This document shows, piece by piece, positions 16,634 to 18,768 of a stretch of 18,768 nucleotides of DNA (position 1 is the stretch's first letter; each line of letters opens with the position of its first letter). Source of the stretch: Methanobacteriota archaeon (GTDB taxonomy: Archaea > Thermoplasmatota > Poseidoniia > Poseidoniales > Poseidoniaceae); contig PBMM01000009.1 in NCBI GenBank assembly GCA_002723635.1, positions 21,840-40,607 on the forward strand. Reading direction: 5' to 3'. Below the pieces are notes generated by a model, which saw only the letters and a program-made list of their open reading frames with translations, was not told the origin of the DNA and did no database searches. Made by a program: the position numbers and the translations under genes.

Positions 16634-18103
16634 TCATTCAAGCATGCGCAGATTCCCGTTTTCATCGACTCCCACGAGACGGATGGTTGACGTTCGTCCA
16701 CTGATCGCGTTTGGGGAACCGGTTACTGTGACGACCTTCTCTCCGGGGTGCATTTGCCCAGCATCGACCATCGCCTTCACGGCCGCACCGACGGTGTCCC
16801 GTGAACGCGGCTGTTCTTCGACCAAGTGTCCGCTGACGCCAGGGAGCATCGTGGTACGTCGTAGTGCACGCATCCGGTTGGTGATGGCCAGAATGGGACG
16901 TTGTGGACGGTGGGCAGCCATCAAACGGGCGGCACTGCCGTGCCGTGTGGCCACAATGAGCCGGGCAGCCCCTACGTCTGCGGCGAGTTTGACCGCTGCT
17001 CCGGTGATGGCTCGGGTGCTTCGGAACATCGCCAGCGCGGGTGGACTTGGAAGTCCGTCGATGGCCATGGACGCACGTTCAGCAATTCGAACCATGGTCG
17101 AGACAGCCTCAACGGGGTAGGCTCCCGTGGCGGTTTCTCCTGACAGCATTACGGCACTTGTGAACTGGCGGATGGCCGTGGCCACGTCGCTGACCTCCGC
17201 CCGCGTGGGGCGCGGATGATCCACCATCGATTCCAACATCTGCGTGGCCACGATGACCGGCTTCCCTCGTGCGAGGCACATGCCAATGATTCGTTCTTGG
17301 GCCGCAGGCACCTCCTCGAGCGGAATTTCCACACCCAAGTCGCCCCGGGCGACCATCACGACGTCAGAAGCATCAACGATGGCATCGAGGTCCGTGAGGG
17401 CAGCAGGGTGCTCGATCTTGGCGACGACCCATGTGTGCAGGCCCGACTCAGCGATGATGCGGCGTGCTGGCTCCAAATCAGCCGCGCTTCGGACATAAGA
17501 AACGGCCACGAAGTCCACGCCGTTGGCAAGCGCGTGTTTGAGGCACGCCTCGTCTTTCTCACCGATGGCCGGAAGGGAGACCATGGTGCGGGGGACGTTG
17601 ATTCCTTTTCGCTCGCTCAGATACCCCCCGTCGAGGACCTGCGCAGTCACGGTCTCGCCCATGATGGATTCAACTTCCAGCCGGATCAACCCGTCTGCGA
17701 GAAGCACAGGATCTCCGACTTGGAGCTCTTGGGCCAATGAAGCGTAGGGCACAGGAAAAGCAAGGTTGCTGACGTCCTCCGCCCTTTCTTCTCCGCAACA
17801 CAAGGTCACGCTGGTGCCACGCTCCAGGTGGGCGGTGCCAGGAAATCGACCGAGACGGAGCTTAGGGCCAGGCAGGTCGGCCAAGACCCCAAGCGGGCGG
17901 CCCGAGGCTTCCTCAGCGGCCCGCAGACGTTCGATGGTGGCCGTTTTCGAGGGCAGATCACCGTGCGAATAGTTCAGACGAGCCACATCCAGACCGGCTT
18001 TCAGCATGGCCACGAGGGTCTCCTCGTTGTCACAGGAAGGTCCGATTGTGGCGATGACGCGTGACCTGTGCACAATCAACAACCGCCTGCGACGGTTCTT
18101 CAA
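16634..18103 (-). CDS. pyk: Pyruvate kinase
   Basis: Last step of glycolysis: phosphoenolpyruvate and ADP to pyruvate and ATP, in the cytosol. From TTG at 18103 the product is 489 aa, near the usual 470-480. Motifs: [17 protein letters not shown] (41-48), [11 protein letters not shown], catalytic VAKIEHP with K229, [10 protein letters not shown] (250-259), ATQMLESM and [12 protein letters not shown]; the C-terminal domain follows to the end. The DLPGPK segment has Lys where potassium-dependent enzymes have Glu (rabbit Glu117) and Leu in place of the usual Thr, pointing to a potassium-independent enzyme. Start choice: TTG at 18103 has GGAGG four bases upstream; GTG at 18073 (479 aa, [12 protein letters not shown]) fits family length equally well. 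A longer open frame to 18316 runs into the divergent malic enzyme gene and is not credible. Confidence 0.93.
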   Translation of the reverse strand: MKNRRRRLLIVHRSRVIATIGPSCDNEETLVAMLKAGLDVARLNYSHGDLPSKTATIERLRAAEEASGRPLGVLADLPGPKLRLGRFPGTAHLERGTSVTLCCGEERAEDVSNLAFPVPYASLAQELQVGDPVLLADGLIRLEVESIMGETVTAQVLDGGYLSERKGINVPRTMVSLPAIGEKDEACLKHALANGVDFVAVSYVRSAADLEPARRIIAESGLHTWVVAKIEHPAALTDLDAIVDASDVVMVARGDLGVEIPLEEVPAAQERIIGMCLARGKPVIVATQMLESMVDHPRPTRAEVSDVATAIRQFTSAVMLSGETATGAYPVEAVSTMVRIAERASMAIDGLPSPPALAMFRSTRAITGAAVKLAADVGAARLIVATRHGSAARLMAAHRPQRPILAITNRMRALRRTTMLPGVSGHLVEEQPRSRDTVGAAVKAMVDAGQMHPGEKVVTVTGSPNAISGRTSTIRLVGVDENGNLRMLE

Positions 18104-18107
18104 CGGT

Positions 18108-18112
18108 CCTCC
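18108..18112 (-). promoter_or_regulatory. Shine-Dalgarno of pyk
   Basis: GGAGG on the minus strand, four bases before TTG at 18103 and 34 before GTG at 18073. It favours the TTG start. Confidence 0.45.
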
Positions 18113-18140
18113 GTAGGCGAGCGTACCAACCGGAATTGGC

Positions 18141-18158
18141 GGTGTGCGGAGCCACACC
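18141..18158. promoter_or_regulatory. Inverted repeat between divergent pyk and malic enzyme genes
   Basis: GGTGTG-CGGAGC-CACACC, a perfect 6-bp inverted repeat with a 6-base centre, in the 99-base gap separating pyk from the malic enzyme gene. No clear TATA box is seen on either strand here. A shared operator is possible; the symmetry is seen, the role is inferred. Confidence 0.35.
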
Positions 18159-18202
18159 ACAGAAGGCTCAAACCGGGGCGTGTCGCCGAGGGCCCGAGGA
18201 AG

Positions 18203-18768
18203 ATGGCAGAAGCATCGCGCGAGGAGCGCCTCAAGCGGGAAGCCTTGGAGTACCACGAGGCTTCGCCCCGTGGAAAAATCAAGGTCGTGCCCACCAAGCC
18301 TCACGCTACGGCGCACGAACTTTCTCTGGCCTATTCACCGGGCGTGGCCTACCCGTGTCTGGAGATCGCGGAACGTCCTGAGGACGCCTACCGCTACACC
18401 TCCAAAGGGAACCTCGTGGCCGTGATTTCCAACGGCACGGCCGTGCTTGGTCTTGGTGACATTGGTGCCTTGGCCAGCAAACCCGTGATGGAGGGGAAGG
18501 GTCTGCTGCTGAAGACCTTCGCCGACATCGACGTGTTTGACATCGAAGTCGACGAGACGGACCCCGAACGCTTCATCGACACCGTGGTGGCGATCTCGAA
18601 AACCTTCGGGGGCATCAACCTCGAGGACATCAAGGCCCCTGAATGCTTTGAGATTGAGCGACGCATCGCTGAGGCGACCGACATCCCAGTGATGCATGAC
18701 GACCAGCACGGTACAGCAATCATCTCAGCCGCCGCGCTGATCAACGCATGTGAACTGCAAGGGAAATC
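18203..18768 (+). CDS. maeB: Malic enzyme (oxidative decarboxylating), 3'-truncated by the window
   Basis: Converts malate to pyruvate and CO2 with NAD(P) reduction, in the cytosol. The visible 188 residues begin [10 protein letters not shown] and carry the N-terminal catalytic domain: [14 protein letters not shown] with the acid/base Tyr at 44, [23 protein letters not shown] with catalytic Lys 99, [26 protein letters not shown] with metal-ligand acids near 141-142, and HDDQHGTAI with Asp 166-167. This is the bacterial/archaeal MaeB-like type. The nucleotide-binding Rossmann domain and any C-terminal phosphotransacetylase-like domain lie beyond the right edge, so cofactor preference cannot be read. 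ATG at 18203 follows GAGGAAG at short spacing. It is divergent from pyk, and both products make pyruvate. Confidence 0.93.
   Translation, partial: MAEASREERLKREALEYHEASPRGKIKVVPTKPHATAHELSLAYSPGVAYPCLEIAERPEDAYRYTSKGNLVAVISNGTAVLGLGDIGALASKPVMEGKGLLLKTFADIDVFDIEVDETDPERFIDTVVAISKTFGGINLEDIKAPECFEIERRIAEATDIPVMHDDQHGTAIISAAALINACELQGK

Noticed and set aside
18104..18316. N-terminal extension of pyruvate kinase
   Set aside because: The extra 71 residues match nothing in the family and the frame runs over the start of the divergent malic enzyme gene.
1..18768. CRISPR arrays, insertion sequences, tRNA or rRNA genes
   Set aside because: No short direct repeats with regular spacing, transposase motifs, terminal inverted repeats or tRNA-like cloverleaf sequences were noticed, although this was a reading by eye.

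Overview
The window looks like part of a marine archaeal genome, most likely Marine Group II (Candidatus Poseidoniales) or a close relative in the Thermoplasmatota. The reasons are an archaeosine-pathway radical SAM enzyme (archaea-specific tRNA modification), an OBG-family GTPase of the archaeal/eukaryotic cysteine-containing type, an archaeal TATA element placed for leaderless transcription, and a very large Asp-rich secreted propeller/FN3 protein of the kind common in these planktonic lineages. The lineage is an inference; no rRNA or tRNA gene is present. Coding density is very high and no gap reaches 300 bases.

Layout. Positions 2-1069 (+) hold the archaeosine synthase radical SAM subunit, cut by the left edge. 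A small hairpin follows, then a tight three-gene (+) unit: a 93-aa two-helix membrane protein (1158-1439), a 660-aa polytopic membrane protein that reads as a heme-copper oxidase subunit I relative that has lost nearly all metal ligands and gained a C-terminal EF-hand pair (1454-3436), and an OBG-type GTPase (3449-4726) whose only sensible start codon is CTG. This unit meets, one base apart, a leftward block.

The leftward (-) block, in transcription order, is pyruvate kinase (18103-16634), a 2811-aa signal-peptide-bearing type I membrane protein with about 35 beta-propeller blades and six FN3-like domains (16553-8118), aminodeoxychorismate lyase-like PabC (8074-7328), a PabB-PabA fusion aminodeoxychorismate synthase (7328-5151) and a small zinc-ribbon membrane protein (5114-4728). 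PabC and PabBA overlap at TGATG and together would convert chorismate to p-aminobenzoate. Diverging from pyruvate kinase at the right edge is a malic enzyme (18203 onward, truncated), so the last intergenic region separates two enzymes that both produce pyruvate.

The least ordinary parts are the degenerate oxidase/EF-hand protein and its CTG-started neighbour, and the giant surface protein. All calls rest on reading motifs by eye; no database search was run.
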